A stretch of DNA of 64,000 nt. Source: Polytrichum commune (Eukaryota > Streptophyta > Polytrichopsida > Polytrichales > Polytrichaceae). The stretch lies in assembly GCA_950295325.1 (NCBI GenBank), contig OX485805.1, positions 1,734,501-1,798,500 of the forward strand, written 5' to 3'. Of the stretch, positions 11,063 to 21,350 are shown piece by piece. Each line of letters opens with the position of its first letter. Within the stretch, counting starts at the first letter, position 1. The translations under genes and the position numbers were made by a program. The notes beneath the pieces are model-generated. The model was not told the DNA's origin and did not search any database. It saw only the letters and a list, made by a program, of their open reading frames with translations.

Positions 11063-11616
11063 CAACTCACATGTATGATACACAAAAAGCATTTGCTTGC
11101 AGATCCGTCTGCAGAGGAAGAGAGTCTTCTGCAATCATCTATTACAGTTGCCACTGATTCATCAGAGAGGCTTATTTCATTCTTCAAGCCTGGGGGTTCT
11201 GTTAGTGCAACATCTGCAACTCTCCAGGTTTGTCTTGTAGTTCATCTCCTTGTGTATACCCCCTGCATGTGGTGGTTGTGGAAGGTCTGTGTCGGAAGGC
11301 CTTGGTCATCTAACAACTGTCAGCTCCAGTATACTTTGGTGGAAATGTCAGTAATCAGTGTAGAATGGAACTTGATTAGACAAGCATACATGTATCATCT
11401 TGTGTTATACTTTTTTCTAAATTTATTAGAGGATAACGGGGAAGCGCGCACAGAAGTCTTGCATGACTAGCTAAGTAATGAGATTCATCACCATTTTTTT
11501 TTTGGATGCAGGATTGCATTACGTTGGCAAAAAGGAGGTCCAAAGAAGTACAAGAGATACTTGATGATGCTCTTGCAAAAGTCTGTGGTGACACAAGTGG
11601 GATGCAAGTAGAATAG
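11063..11616 (+). pseudogene. Exosome subunit RRP43 (RNase PH-like), last two exons
   Basis: Exon 11063-11227 reads QLTCMIHKKHLLADPSAEEE, then SLLQSSITVATDSSERLISF and FKPGGSVSATSATLQ. It ends at CAG|GTTTGT. The last exon, 11512-11616, starts after TTTGGATGCAG and reads DCITLAKRRSKEVQEILDDA to a TAG at 11614-11616. Reading across the junction keeps the frame. This is the C-terminal third of plant RRP43, a non-catalytic ring subunit of the RNA exosome. The two exons look undamaged, but none of the upstream exons lie before them. A piece of an internal exon lies 2.5 kb downstream instead. So this is a partial, rearranged copy; it could also be the end of a gene with a very long intron. Confidence 0.7.
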
Positions 11617-12491
11617 GAGCCTTTCGGTTAGAATTTCTCATCAGAAAGTAATTTTCTGTATCTTAGTGAAAACTTCCACTAAAATATTTGGGGCCTTTCA
11701 GTAGGAATTCTCCTATTTTGTTGGTGTCACAGATTGGAGTCTTTTCCTTGATATGGAAGAGTACTTTGTAAAGGAGCAAGCAGGTTAGTCCAGAGGGTTA
11801 CACAGACAACATTGTTTTTGGCATACTTGAAGTAATGAATGCAGATCTAAAGACAGCCATTCTTAGATGTGGAACTCAACAAAGGATATCATTCTTTTTA
11901 AGAAAAGGATACTCAGTTTGATGACTAAATTGCAAGTTGGTGGTGGGTCAAGGGTTTGGGGGTTTCTTTGTACCTACGTTCATTGGCTAGTTTATCTACT
12001 GTACACTGCGACCTGTATGCAAGATTGCTGGGCTTTATGGAAATTATTGGAATGTCACAGGCCTTTCAGAATGGAATGCATACTTGAGTAAGTTCGACTT
12101 TGAAAAGTTCTGCCATCTCAGTTATCTAGGTATAGGAGATGGTATTGTGATTAATGTTCCACACTAAGTTCTAACCGTGCATCAATGAACCACTGTGGGC
12201 TGAACCATCTCAGAGGCATAGAATGTTGAGGGTATGCACAACCAATAGGCCACATTAAATCAACATCCAAATGAACTAGTATGGGCCTGTCCTGTCCCAG
12301 CCTGTTGCAGCTATGCATACGATTTAAGCCCTCTGTAAAGGCTGAATTGAAATCTCCCCAAAATTGCCCCCAAAATTGCCTAAAACACTTCACTAAGTAT
12401 GATATTTAGTGTGACTTACTATTTGGAATTATGCAATGCTTTATCTATTCACTATACATCTCATATTTTACCAACAAATGTTAGACTCTAA
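11617..12491. other. 3' flank, no gene seen
   Basis: No coding similarity on either strand. Confidence 0.4.
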
Positions 12492-12800
12492 CACTACTAG
12501 GAAAACAATCTAAATATGACTGGGTTTTGTGACTGAAAATGGGCATAAAGTGACCTTTATGACTACTACCCATTTTAGTCATCAACCCAGTCATAACGGA
12601 CAAGTCATATTTTGAAATATGACTACAGTCATATTTGCGGGCATACGTTCCCAATGGCGCGTTCCCGAAAGATTTTTGGCTTCTCGATTCTGGGCAGCCC
12701 GTGAAATGTGACTATTGCTAGTCATGAATATGTGACTCGGATTAGTCATAATTATTTGACTGCATTTAGTCAGCTTCTTCAACTCAACTGAGCACGGAAG
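12492..12800 (+). mobile_element. CACTA-like transposon end
   Basis: The sequence starts CACTACTAGGAAAAC at 12492, the form typical of CACTA transposon ends. Behind it lie many short motifs in both orientations, such as tatgact, tagtcat, gtgact and agtcata, down to about 12775. Dense subterminal repeats in both orientations are what the transposase of this superfamily binds. No transposase and no convincing opposite end are seen. A possible inverse (actagtagtg at about 17575) lacks the subterminal motifs. I read it as one surviving end. Confidence 0.6.
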
Positions 12801-14084
12801 GCGCTCTATGCAAAACAACCAACCAAAGTTCATGGTCAATTAGAGAATATCTTTAATGGGCTCCTCGCAAAAAACATGCTTTTGCTGATTGTCTGAAAAT
12901 GGTCCACTCAAAATCAGTTAGGTGCATTACCTTGCAATTATTTTGGATTTGATCAGTTAATACTATGCTTATCTAGATTTATCGGTGGACAAAAAGGGTA
13001 TCCATAAATTCTTCAGGTCAAACTCTGGGTGAGTTGGCTAAAAGCTGAATTCGAGAGCCTCTGCATAAATTCCCTTAAGTTTTTCAAGGCTAACATCCTT
13101 TATTGTGAGTGAGGGTAAATCTTTTCAAAAAATTGTGAAAAGAATGTAAGTTTGAGTTGCAGATTGTGGTTCGAGGCAGACATAGTATATGCTGACAGAG
13201 TTTATACAGACAAACACAATGCGTGGCCCTCCTGTGATAATTTAAAGTGTCTGATTACGAGAATAGGCATTGTTTTGGGATTGTGTGTTTCCCTCATATT
13301 TTAGAAATATAAGCAAAATTGGGCAAGGAAAATATGGCCTGGTCAAAGTATACGTTTGGAACTTCTTGTACAGGTATGTTGGAACCAGTTCTCAGGTTAT
13401 GGAGGTGGTGGAGAACTATGTCGGAGGTTAAGCATAGCATTGGAATGGCATGTTTACGAGAACATGTCTAATTAATGTGGATGATCCCTTTCCGATGAAA
13501 GTCATGGTAAATTATGGCCAGGAGCAATTTTAAGGAGGCAACCAAAAAAGCCAAGAAGGAAACCTTTGTCGGTCTTTAAGCTTTTTTGTCGCTCAGGGTA
13601 TCCCAGTTTAAAATTCTGCTTAGAAGCTGCAGAAGAATAGGTCAAATTGTTGCAACATTGTAACATTGCGAAACCACCAGTTTGGTGATTTTGGTGTTTG
13701 TCATTAAGATGTGTGAACCTATAATGGATACTTCTAACGTTTTACTTGCTTCTGATGGGTGGGAGAATACAAACTCAGTGCAGCCAACGCAGTTTAGTGT
13801 ACTAATCATGTGCACAATGTGAATTAATTCTGAATCTCACTTGCACATTACTTTCATTAGGAGCTTATTTGATTCAGGTTTTCTTCCTCCCCCTGCCCCA
13901 TTCCCCCTTAATCTAGTTCTTTGCATATTTGTACACTCGGTTGAGAAAGAAGCATAGTGCTGTATTGACTGAAGAAATGTTTCTGTTCTACAAGGGAACT
14001 TAACATTGATCACATGACCACATAGGTTGTTCTCAGAGTTTTGGTATCACATTAGCACAAGTTCCGGGAGCTGCCATAGTTGTT
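12801..14084. other. Intergenic DNA, no gene seen
   Basis: No recognisable coding sequence. Diverged copy of a small repeat at about 13015-13075 (see 3576-4747). Confidence 0.4.
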
Positions 14085-14210
14085 GCCATGCTGTACATTT
14101 CAACTTCTGGAAGGCTTAATTGTTGTGTTTGCTCTGGCAGCTCAAATTTTGTCACTCTGGAGGCGCTGTGTATAGCACCCGGCAAGGCTGCCTGGATAGC
14201 TTATATGGCT
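14085..14210 (+). pseudogene. RRP43 internal exon fragment, out of order
   Basis: The frame reads LEALCIAPGKAAWIAYM at about 14157-14208. This matches the segment of plant RRP43 just before the D-I-Y-C-L-x-A-D-G motif of the RNase PH fold, where the family has a G-K-A-A-W core. The following residues do not match, and there is no donor at the break. In an intact gene this exon would lie upstream of the exons at 11063-11616, but here it lies 2.5 kb downstream on the same strand. The DNA has therefore been shuffled or duplicated. Confidence 0.55.
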
Positions 14211-14315
14211 GAATATATTTATATCTATCCAACCTTGTCACATGTGAATTTTACATCTCCACTTTTTTATAGGTTATGCTAAATATGGAATCAATATCAC
14301 CAAATAATCAAACAG

Positions 14316-14476
14316 GTACAGTAAGAGGCAGGAGGGAGCTAACCAGGTCGCTGAAATACAGTAGCGTCACAGATTATCTCGCACACAACAGCCCATGTCC
14401 TTTGATAGTTGTGAAATTGCCCAAGGAGCCCACAGCTGCTAAAGTGGAAGCTGCAAACCATGCACATGATACCTGA
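14316..14476 (+). pseudogene. Universal stress protein (USP), last exon
   Basis: After an acceptor AATCAAACAG at 14315 the frame reads RGRRELTRSLKYSSVTDYLA, then HNSPCPLIVVKLPKEP, and ends with TGA at 14474-14476. This is the C-terminal end of the USP fold, where the family has G-x2-G-x9-G-S-V-S-D-Y and C-P-V-L-V-V. The serine next to the ATP-phosphate site is kept (S-S-V-T-D-Y), but the glycine before it is replaced. No earlier exon with the N-terminal USP strand is seen upstream. It stands between the RRP43 fragment and the RAD23 exons of the opposite strand. Partial gene or captured exon. Confidence 0.65.
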
Positions 14477-15033
14477 TTGTACAAATCATTGTTATACATT
14501 TGGGGCTTATAGTTCCTTAGATAACAACGAAGTGTACATGAAGAGTGGATGTTGTATGTTCTGAATAATATGTTCAGAACAATAATCAAATGAAATGAAA
14601 TTATGGAATTATGGAATTATGTATTTACTTTTTCCTCCATTCTTGCAGGTGTGTATTCTCTGTAACGAATGTGGAAATAGTGGTGAAGTCGTGTTTCACA
14701 TAATAGGACACAAGAAAAAGGGAACGATTGACCTCTTTCTGCCTTTGAGTTCCGCATGTGAGCATGCTCTTGTATCCTCTACAGGCAACATGAGCAAAGA
14801 ACATCACCTCCAGCTCCTTAACAACCAGAAATTGACTTTTTACAATCTTAATTACCCAACAATATCCACAGAGACAAGAGGTCTGATTATGTACCAACTC
14901 CATGAGTAGTTCAACTAGAGAGGTTATGGGGCAAATAAAACCAACTGCACTCATTACAGCCACGCACAGATTATGCAGTCCAATGCAATACAGTAATTAT
15001 GCTCATGATTTTGTAGTGCAAAATTTGGATTAC
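14477..15033. other. Region between USP exon and RAD23 exons
   Basis: Open frames on both strands overlap (14595-14963). None shows a UBA domain or other RAD23 part. The later exons of RAD23 should be here and are not. Confidence 0.4.
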
Positions 15034-16066
15034 CTTTGTCAACATAACAACAAGAAAACCATTTTCTGACACCTTGTTATCATCCATCGTGGTGTCATCC
15101 TTCAAGACTTTGCCTTGGTGAATAAGAAGCTGTTGTGCACATGGGAATGATTCTTTGCCTTGAGAATCTTGTATCTGCCTCTTCACACTTATGACCTGAA
15201 CAAAGAACCATCATGCTCCCATCAGGTTATGGCTGATCAACCATCAGCATGCACTCACTCTGTACATTCATCATCATAATTCCCAAGCACTAACAAATCG
15301 GTGAGCAGTTCCCAAATCTGGGCGTTCAAATGCCAACTTATGAGCAAACTACTGTGATCATCGGGAACTACCTCAGCTGTAAACACATGCCTCATAAATC
15401 TGAAAAATGGAGTGCAACCTAACATTCTCAATCAAAACCTATCAAACCCTAACCTGGATATGCTGCCAACAAAAAATTGGTCATAACAATTTTCCCTCCA
15501 TCCATCAAGGTTTCTCAAATGGACTTCCCCGCCGTCAACACTTCCAGCAATAACTAACCTCACCACATACATAGCACACCCCTAAAATCAATCCCCATAT
15601 ACACTACCCCTAACAGAACCACACCTGTTACTAAACCTAATTCCTCAAACCAAACGTTCGAGACCTGACTACACATTAAGAAAATAAAAATAGAAGCCAA
15701 CGTTGTCATTCTACTGGACATGTCCACCTTCACTCTACCAAAGCAACAACCCCTCGTTGCAAGAACCCATCAAACAATCATCCACTCCCACATGCACTAG
15801 TACACTCAACCCTTAAAATGCAATATTAAAATACCCTCAAGAACACCATCATGATCTCCATGCAGACAAATCACGTGCCATCTCATCCCCTACCCTCCCA
15901 TTTTCCCCAATCCACATTACACAATTCACACAACCACGTGAACATAACCATAACTAAAACCAAAACCAAATCAAAACCGAGATAAAGACCATCATTTTAC
16001 CGTGTCCGCAGGGCTGACGGTGAGATCAAATTGGTTCCCTTTCAGCGTCTTCACAGATATCTTCAT
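15034..16066 (-). CDS. RAD23 ubiquitin receptor, ubiquitin-like domain exons (partial)
   Basis: Exon 1 (16066 down to 16001) reads MKISVKTLKGNQFDLTVSP and ADT, then a donor ACG|GTAAAA. Exon 2 (15195 down to 15034) follows TTGTTCAG and reads VISVKRQIQDSQGKESF, PCAQQLLIHQGKVLKDDT and a tail ending GFLVVMLTK, then AAG|GTAATC. Together they give a complete ubiquitin-like domain of 76 residues with both introns in phase 0. In full RAD23 this domain binds the proteasome, and later UBA domains bind ubiquitin chains. No UBA or XPC-binding exon can be recognised further down the minus strand, so this is a truncated gene, a captured 5' end, or a gene whose later exons have diverged. The start is the only ATG and fits the family. 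Confidence 0.75.
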
Positions 16067-16380
16067 GCTTTCTTCCTCCCCGTAAGCAAATTTGGTGGAT
16101 GTTGGAGATGATGATGACGATGATGATGACGACGACAATGACTGTGCGATTGGGAATGCAAATTGTAATGTGTGTCTATAACTTAGGTTTGGTTTGGAAG
16201 AATGTAATAAGATTTAAGGAGAGCAGAATGGAGAATGGAGAATGGAGAGTGGAGAGTGGAGAGGAGACAAGACAGGGCAGATGAGGAAGCTGGCAGTAGT
16301 TCCACCTCACAGCCTTTCTGATTGGCTCCTACCCTAAGGAATCCGAGGTGGCGCATTCAATTACCCTACCGACCACTTTG
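16067..16380 (-). promoter_or_regulatory. Upstream region of the RAD23-like exons
   Basis: Leader or promoter candidate for the minus-strand RAD23 exons. It holds an imperfect GAT/GAC microsatellite at about 16105-16138, a GAGAATGGA/GAGAGTGGA run at 16225-16264, and a CCAAT-type box (GATTGGCTCC at 16320-16329; in the direction of RAD23 this is GGAGCCAATC). Assignment as promoter is inferred from position only. Confidence 0.35.
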
Positions 16381-18104
16381 ATTGTCTGCATGCGAAGCTC
16401 ATTTGTGTCCTAAGTAATAGGCTGTCCAAGTTCCAGTATTTTAGGCCTCATAAATTATACTTATAAATTATACTGGTTCCATGCACGCACTTGAACTCCA
16501 CTCATGAAGCCCATTCCCGAACTATTCAAAGTTTGAACTGCGCTGTATGTGGGCCTTAATTATGCAGTCATGCCCCGATCACACCAATTCCAACCCTGAA
16601 ATTGCTGGGGATTATGTTCAGAAGTAGATGTTGGCCCATCACTTTTCACACTATCACAGCCGGAGATGCTGACGGATGGTGTCAGAAGTGGCTGGTGTGA
16701 TCAACCCCTCACTCTTTGCAATACGCTTTGAACTCCATAATCTCAATTTCCTCACGTCACTCCTCCTCTTATATCCCCAAACCACATGAAACGGATGCTC
16801 TCATTTTTAAATCGCACTCCTTATTGTCACGTTTCCCTCCCATATGTCATGGATTTTGGCATCGAAACAAACCACCGAAGAATTCAAGCCACACGCTCGC
16901 ACGCGTCACATTGTCATCATTGTAATCATTGGACCATTATTGCAATGTTGACTTTGCGTTATTCCATAATGTCACTTGCAACACTAGTCCTCTTTTATCC
17001 TACATCCATGCTAACACTACAAAACTCCTTGATAATATCATGTACAATTTGATTGCCACAAGGGTGATATTACGGAGCTTAGAGTGTACTTGATTGGACA
17101 CCTAAACTTGAATAAGGTAGAAAAACAGAAAACGGTGAAATTAAGTTGGTTTGGCCAGAAAAGTGGGTTTGAAATCTTTTTAGAGATGGAGTATAGGAAA
17201 ATATGAGGAATGCAAGTTGGTTCGTGATTTTATGCCCTATAAATAACTAGTTATATTTTCCCAAAGAGGCATGTAAGTCAAACACCCTACTCGTATAATA
17301 GAGCATCCCTAGATATAGAGACTTTATTATACAAGTGCATATGCATATCCTTCTCTACACATGCATCCACCAAAAACGGTTAACTCAATGACACCCAAAA
17401 GTGATCCCATGTGGCGTGAAACAAGACCTATTCAACCAATCAATGCATTCAATCAATCAATGCATTCAATCAATCAATGCATCCGGCCAATCATTACATC
17501 CTTGTCAGGCCATCACTTTTACGATAAGCCATTTTGGGTCCACACAAGAATTATTCTACTTCTAGTCTAGTGCACTAGTAGTGGTCATTTTTTTTCTCTC
17601 TATCTTACTATATGGCAAGTTGTGCATAGTGATATGTGCAATTAGGTTACCCCGTGTTTATTTATCAAAACTTCACACTAATTTTTGAATATTTAATATC
17701 ATAGCAATAAAATGCAAGAATTGTTAATACATTATGGCTACTATGCATATGACCATATATACAAAATAATAAATATTTATGATCTAGTTTTTACCCAAGG
17801 TGATTTGCATGGGTAAAGAGGCAGCCAATTCACAAAGGCAACCTATTTGCATACATCAATGCAAGTAACAATGGACACCCAAAAAACAAGTGCTATAATT
17901 GGAAGATGAACTAGACAACCAAAGAGAGAGAGTGGACGCTGAGTTGCATGAGCAGCAAGTCATCCACCTAAACTTACTCGAGTTGGTTAAGAGTCTTAAT
18001 CGATTAGCTCATGGACAAAATTTGGGAATTATGGATGAGTAACGTGCCTCCACAGATGAAACATTATGACAAGTCTCAATAACCATTATGCTATTGGATG
18101 AGAT
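16381..18104. other. Intergenic DNA, no gene seen
   Basis: No coding similarity on either strand. Contains the 17-bp minisatellite listed separately. Confidence 0.4.
17437..17486 (+). repeat. 17-bp minisatellite, about three units
   Basis: Unit caatcaatgcattcaat, two exact copies (17437-17453, 17454-17470) and a partial third. Confidence 0.85.
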
Positions 18105-18890
18105 ATGGTTATGTGCTCATATGTTTACATTGTTCTAAGTTTAATTTTAACATGTTTGAGGAGGGATCACTTAAGCTATGTGGGTCTTATATGGTCACAC
18201 TATTTAGTTGGACATCTATATTTGAGTGGTACATGGCAAAAAGTTTTCCGTCAAAGTGGCTTCAGGATGGACAATAAAAAGATATGTGTGACAATGGCAT
18301 TGTACTATGTGCTCAAAAATATCAACCATTGTAGGTTCAATTGCTAGCAAAAGTAAGAGGGCTAATATGATCACTTAAGGAACGTGGGGCTTATGTTGTT
18401 ACTTCATTTTTGAGTTGGACACCTACATGTTGAGTGATATGTCATTGGCAAGGCTCTAAATTAAGGATGGACATCAAAAGACATGTGTAATGATGAGATT
18501 GGATTGTGTGCTCAAAGGTGTTAAACCAATTCTAGGTTCAATTATTAACATGATTGAGAGGGATGATGTGATCACTTAAGGTATGTAAATATTATGTGGT
18601 TGCATGTGCTCGTTGTATTTAATTGGACACTCAATGAGTGGTATATGACAAGGATTGTCACTAAGAATAAACACCAAGAAAAACATGTGTTACACTGAAA
18701 TTGGGCTATGGATGTGCTCAATGTATTAAGCATTTTAAGTTTAGTTGTTAATACAAATTGAGGGGAGTAATGTGATCACTTAAGGTATGACACCAACACT
18801 CTATTTTATTTGGACATCTATATTGGAGTGGTATATGGCAAGGTGTGTTGTTGATAATGGACACAAAAAGGACATGTGTTACCCAATACG
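18105..18890 (+). repeat. Tandem array of about 190-bp units (family R3)
   Basis: Four units follow each other. Each has the phrase gatcacttaaggtatgt (near 18165, 18371, 18571, 18775), then a gttggacacctatatttgag-like phrase, then gagtggtatatggcaagg, then gacatgtgttac, then tgtgctcaaag, then taggttcaattgtta. The units differ by substitutions and small gaps. Related single copies lie at 19225-19385, 26435-26560 (minus), 45045-45235 and 60288-60395 (minus). No reading frame is conserved between units, so this is not a protein repeat. Confidence 0.85.
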
Positions 18891-19224
18891 ATAATTACTA
18901 CATTGATTTTTTCGGTTGATAAAGAATCCTTCAATATAGATTCTAATTGTCTTGGTTGTCTAAGGATTCAAATGCACACATTATGTAATAGGCCCCCACC
19001 TCAAATCCCTTGACATCACTTGTAGCTCCCATGCCCCTCCTTGCCTCTTGCTCTCATTCAAATTTTTGGAGACATGCTTAACCACATACCACTCAATTAT
19101 AGGTTGTCGGATTAAGATAAGTAACCAAATCAAGCACACCTCCCTAAAATTATTTAGAGGTGTCTGTAATGGGAACAAGTGGTGTAGCTCCGATTTAAAG
19201 TAGATGTGCCTAATCCACCGACTT

Positions 19225-19385
19225 CTCTTGTTCATATACATATATTTGAGTGATATGTGGTTAGGTATGGCTCCAAGATGAGACACCAAATCGGCATGTG
19301 GTTACAAGATTGGACTACGTGCTCACAATATTGTAAACATTCTAGATTAATAGTCAACATAATTGGGGGAGACATATATGACCAC
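19225..19385 (+). repeat. R3 repeat, single copy
   Basis: Follows the order gagtgatatgtgg, gacaccaaatcggcatgtgg, ggactacgtgctcaca, attctagattaatagtcaac, aattgggggaga. It closely matches the minus-strand copy at 26435-26560. Between this copy and the array (18891-19224) I see nothing else. Confidence 0.75.
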
Positions 19386-19727
19386 TCAACCAGGACAGGC
19401 GGGAACGCGGTACAATAAAAAACTCTACATGTGCTAAACAGGGGTTGAGATTTAGCCTTTAGGGTCAAGTGGGCAGAGAACCTTAGACATGGCTCAGATT
19501 CAACGTGAGAGCACATGATACTCGGGTCCCGAGTTCAACGTTCGAGAAAAGTACAACCAAATTTCAAGACCCACACATTTGTAGTAGGTAGGCCATAGAG
19601 GCTAAATAATAATGCTATCATGCGGCTACCCACAAACTTGCCTCGTCATCCGATCCAATATTATCATCATCGGATCCCGGTCCTTAAAAGCACTTTCGTT
19701 ACTTCATTTCATTTCAGTGCCAATTGA

Positions 19728-20317
19728 GGGTCACTTCACACATGAGCCAAGAGCCGTGACCTTGTAATGGTGAGGACCCTTGACTCTCATCCAAAGGCCG
19801 TACCATGGGTGTTGGGAAAGCCATTTTATGTAGTCTTGGGCCCTCAAGCATAGTGTGAAGTGAGAATGAACCATGTTGCGGGACCATTGCATATTTTGTT
19901 GGCGGAAATAGAGGGGAGGATTTGGTTTAATATAATATGTCTCCAAGTTTATCAATTTAAGATAATTACTTGGTGGTGTTTGTTTTTCCTAGAATCTGTT
20001 TTGGAATATTCCATGCAGTCTGTCCTGAAATCTGTCATGCTAGAAAAAATATTAAAAAAGTCATGGTCTACTGGAATTTGCGTCAAGCCCACCTCTTGAA
20101 GGTGGGTCTGACGCAAATTCCGGTAGACCATGCACCCTTATCCACAACAAGCCATGTAGGACTCCATGTAGACTTTTCATCCACAAACTTTTCTTTGGAC
20201 CTTTAGGCCTTCACCTCCTAGTGTGAAGTGAACTTGGACGGTCTCCGCCTTTTCAACCAATGAGAGCTCTTACATTGCCATGGTCAAGGGTCTTCAGCCC
20301 TGTGTGTGAAGTGGCCC
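19728..20317. mobile_element. PIF/Harbinger-type MITE (590 bp)
   Basis: Ends are GGGTCACTTCACAC at 19728 and GTGTGTGAAGTGGCCC ending at 20317. The inverted match continues with gaps for about 35 bp. A TGA triplet flanks both sides (19725-19727 and 20318-20320), a three-base target duplication of the TNA form used by PIF/Harbinger. The element shares ends and inner phrases (for example atgtagactt, ccatgtag, caatgagagc) with the one at 41952-42430. No coding capacity. A strong inner hairpin is listed separately. Confidence 0.8.
20063..20131. repeat. Hairpin inside the MITE, 32-bp arms
   Basis: Arms 20063-20094 and 20100-20131 are complementary at 29 of 32 positions around a five-base loop. The three mismatches would leave G-T or A-C pairs. 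The second MITE copy does not carry this hairpin. Confidence 0.85.
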
Positions 20318-20320
20318 TGA

Positions 20321-21059
20321 GTCACGGTTGGGTGAGAGTTTCAAGTGACTCATTGAGAGCTTCCCATGGTCCCTTCTTTCATGCAACTTCCAACTCTCAA
20401 TGTATAATATATATATTTTCTACACATACCAACAGGAGCCTCCAACGTTCAGGTGCACAGACTTGGACTTTTAGCTTGACAGTGGCATGACAATTCAGCA
20501 AGATAGGTTCGCTGCCACTGCTAGGAAGCTTCCAGCATGATTCCGGAATGGGAACACCTTCATACCTGATTTCATCGCTTAGGACATTATTTAAGTTGCT
20601 CATGAGTGCAAAACACAAAGTTAGCAAATTCATCTTCCAAGAAACACTACTTAGAAAGCTTCAAGTTAGTGTTCAAGAATCAGTCTCCCATTGTGACATA
20701 TTGTAGGGGGCTTGGTTAGTAGCTACGGTGTCTGTAAAGGTCGATTGAGGGATATGGTTATCTTATCGTTCGAGTGAGAAGTGTATAAATCATCATCACA
20801 AGTCGGTCACAGCCTCAAGCTAGCAAGGTATTTTTTCCTATTTTTTCTTGTTTTCTTTGGGTGGTTTGTCTTGATTTTGACATTTTGTGTAATTGAATTA
20901 ACTAACCAATCCTCTCATATTTCCTCCGTGCGTGTGTGCCTGTCTCTCCAGCCTCTAGTTTGACCAGTTCCAAGCTCACCGAAACTCATTCAACAAAGTG
21001 GCCACTTACGTAGGTTCTTCATTGTTAGAGCTCTCATACTTGCAGATCATCGGTGTTTA
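20321..21059. other. Intergenic DNA, no gene seen
   Basis: No coding similarity. Confidence 0.4.
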
Positions 21060-21350
21060 TTCTCTTCTAGGAATCTCTGTGCTTCAGATCAGAAATATTT
21101 TTAAGCCAGTAAACAATATCTTTAGTATGTGCCTTTCTGATAGAATTCATATTTGAACAGATTCAATGTCTTATCTCTACCGTGCTAGAAACCTCTGTGG
21201 TTTCATAACATTCTTTAACCAGTTACACCTAATACCTTTTCCATTTTCTTATAAATTTCATGCTCGAACATCTGTGTGTATTGTGTTCGGTGCTAGATAT
21301 CTCTGTGCTTTCATAACATTCTTAACCTAGTACAAGTTTATTGCCTTGAC
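21060..21350 (+). repeat. Three diverged tandem units of about 115 bp
   Basis: The phrase gctagaaacctctgtgg and variants occur near 21065, 21185 and 21292, followed in two cases by tttcataacattctt and taacc. Non-coding. Confidence 0.65.

Noticed and set aside
12492-17585. A 5-kb CACTA element from 12492 to actagtagtg at 17575
   Set aside because: The right candidate shares only about nine bases and lacks the subterminal motif clusters seen on the left.
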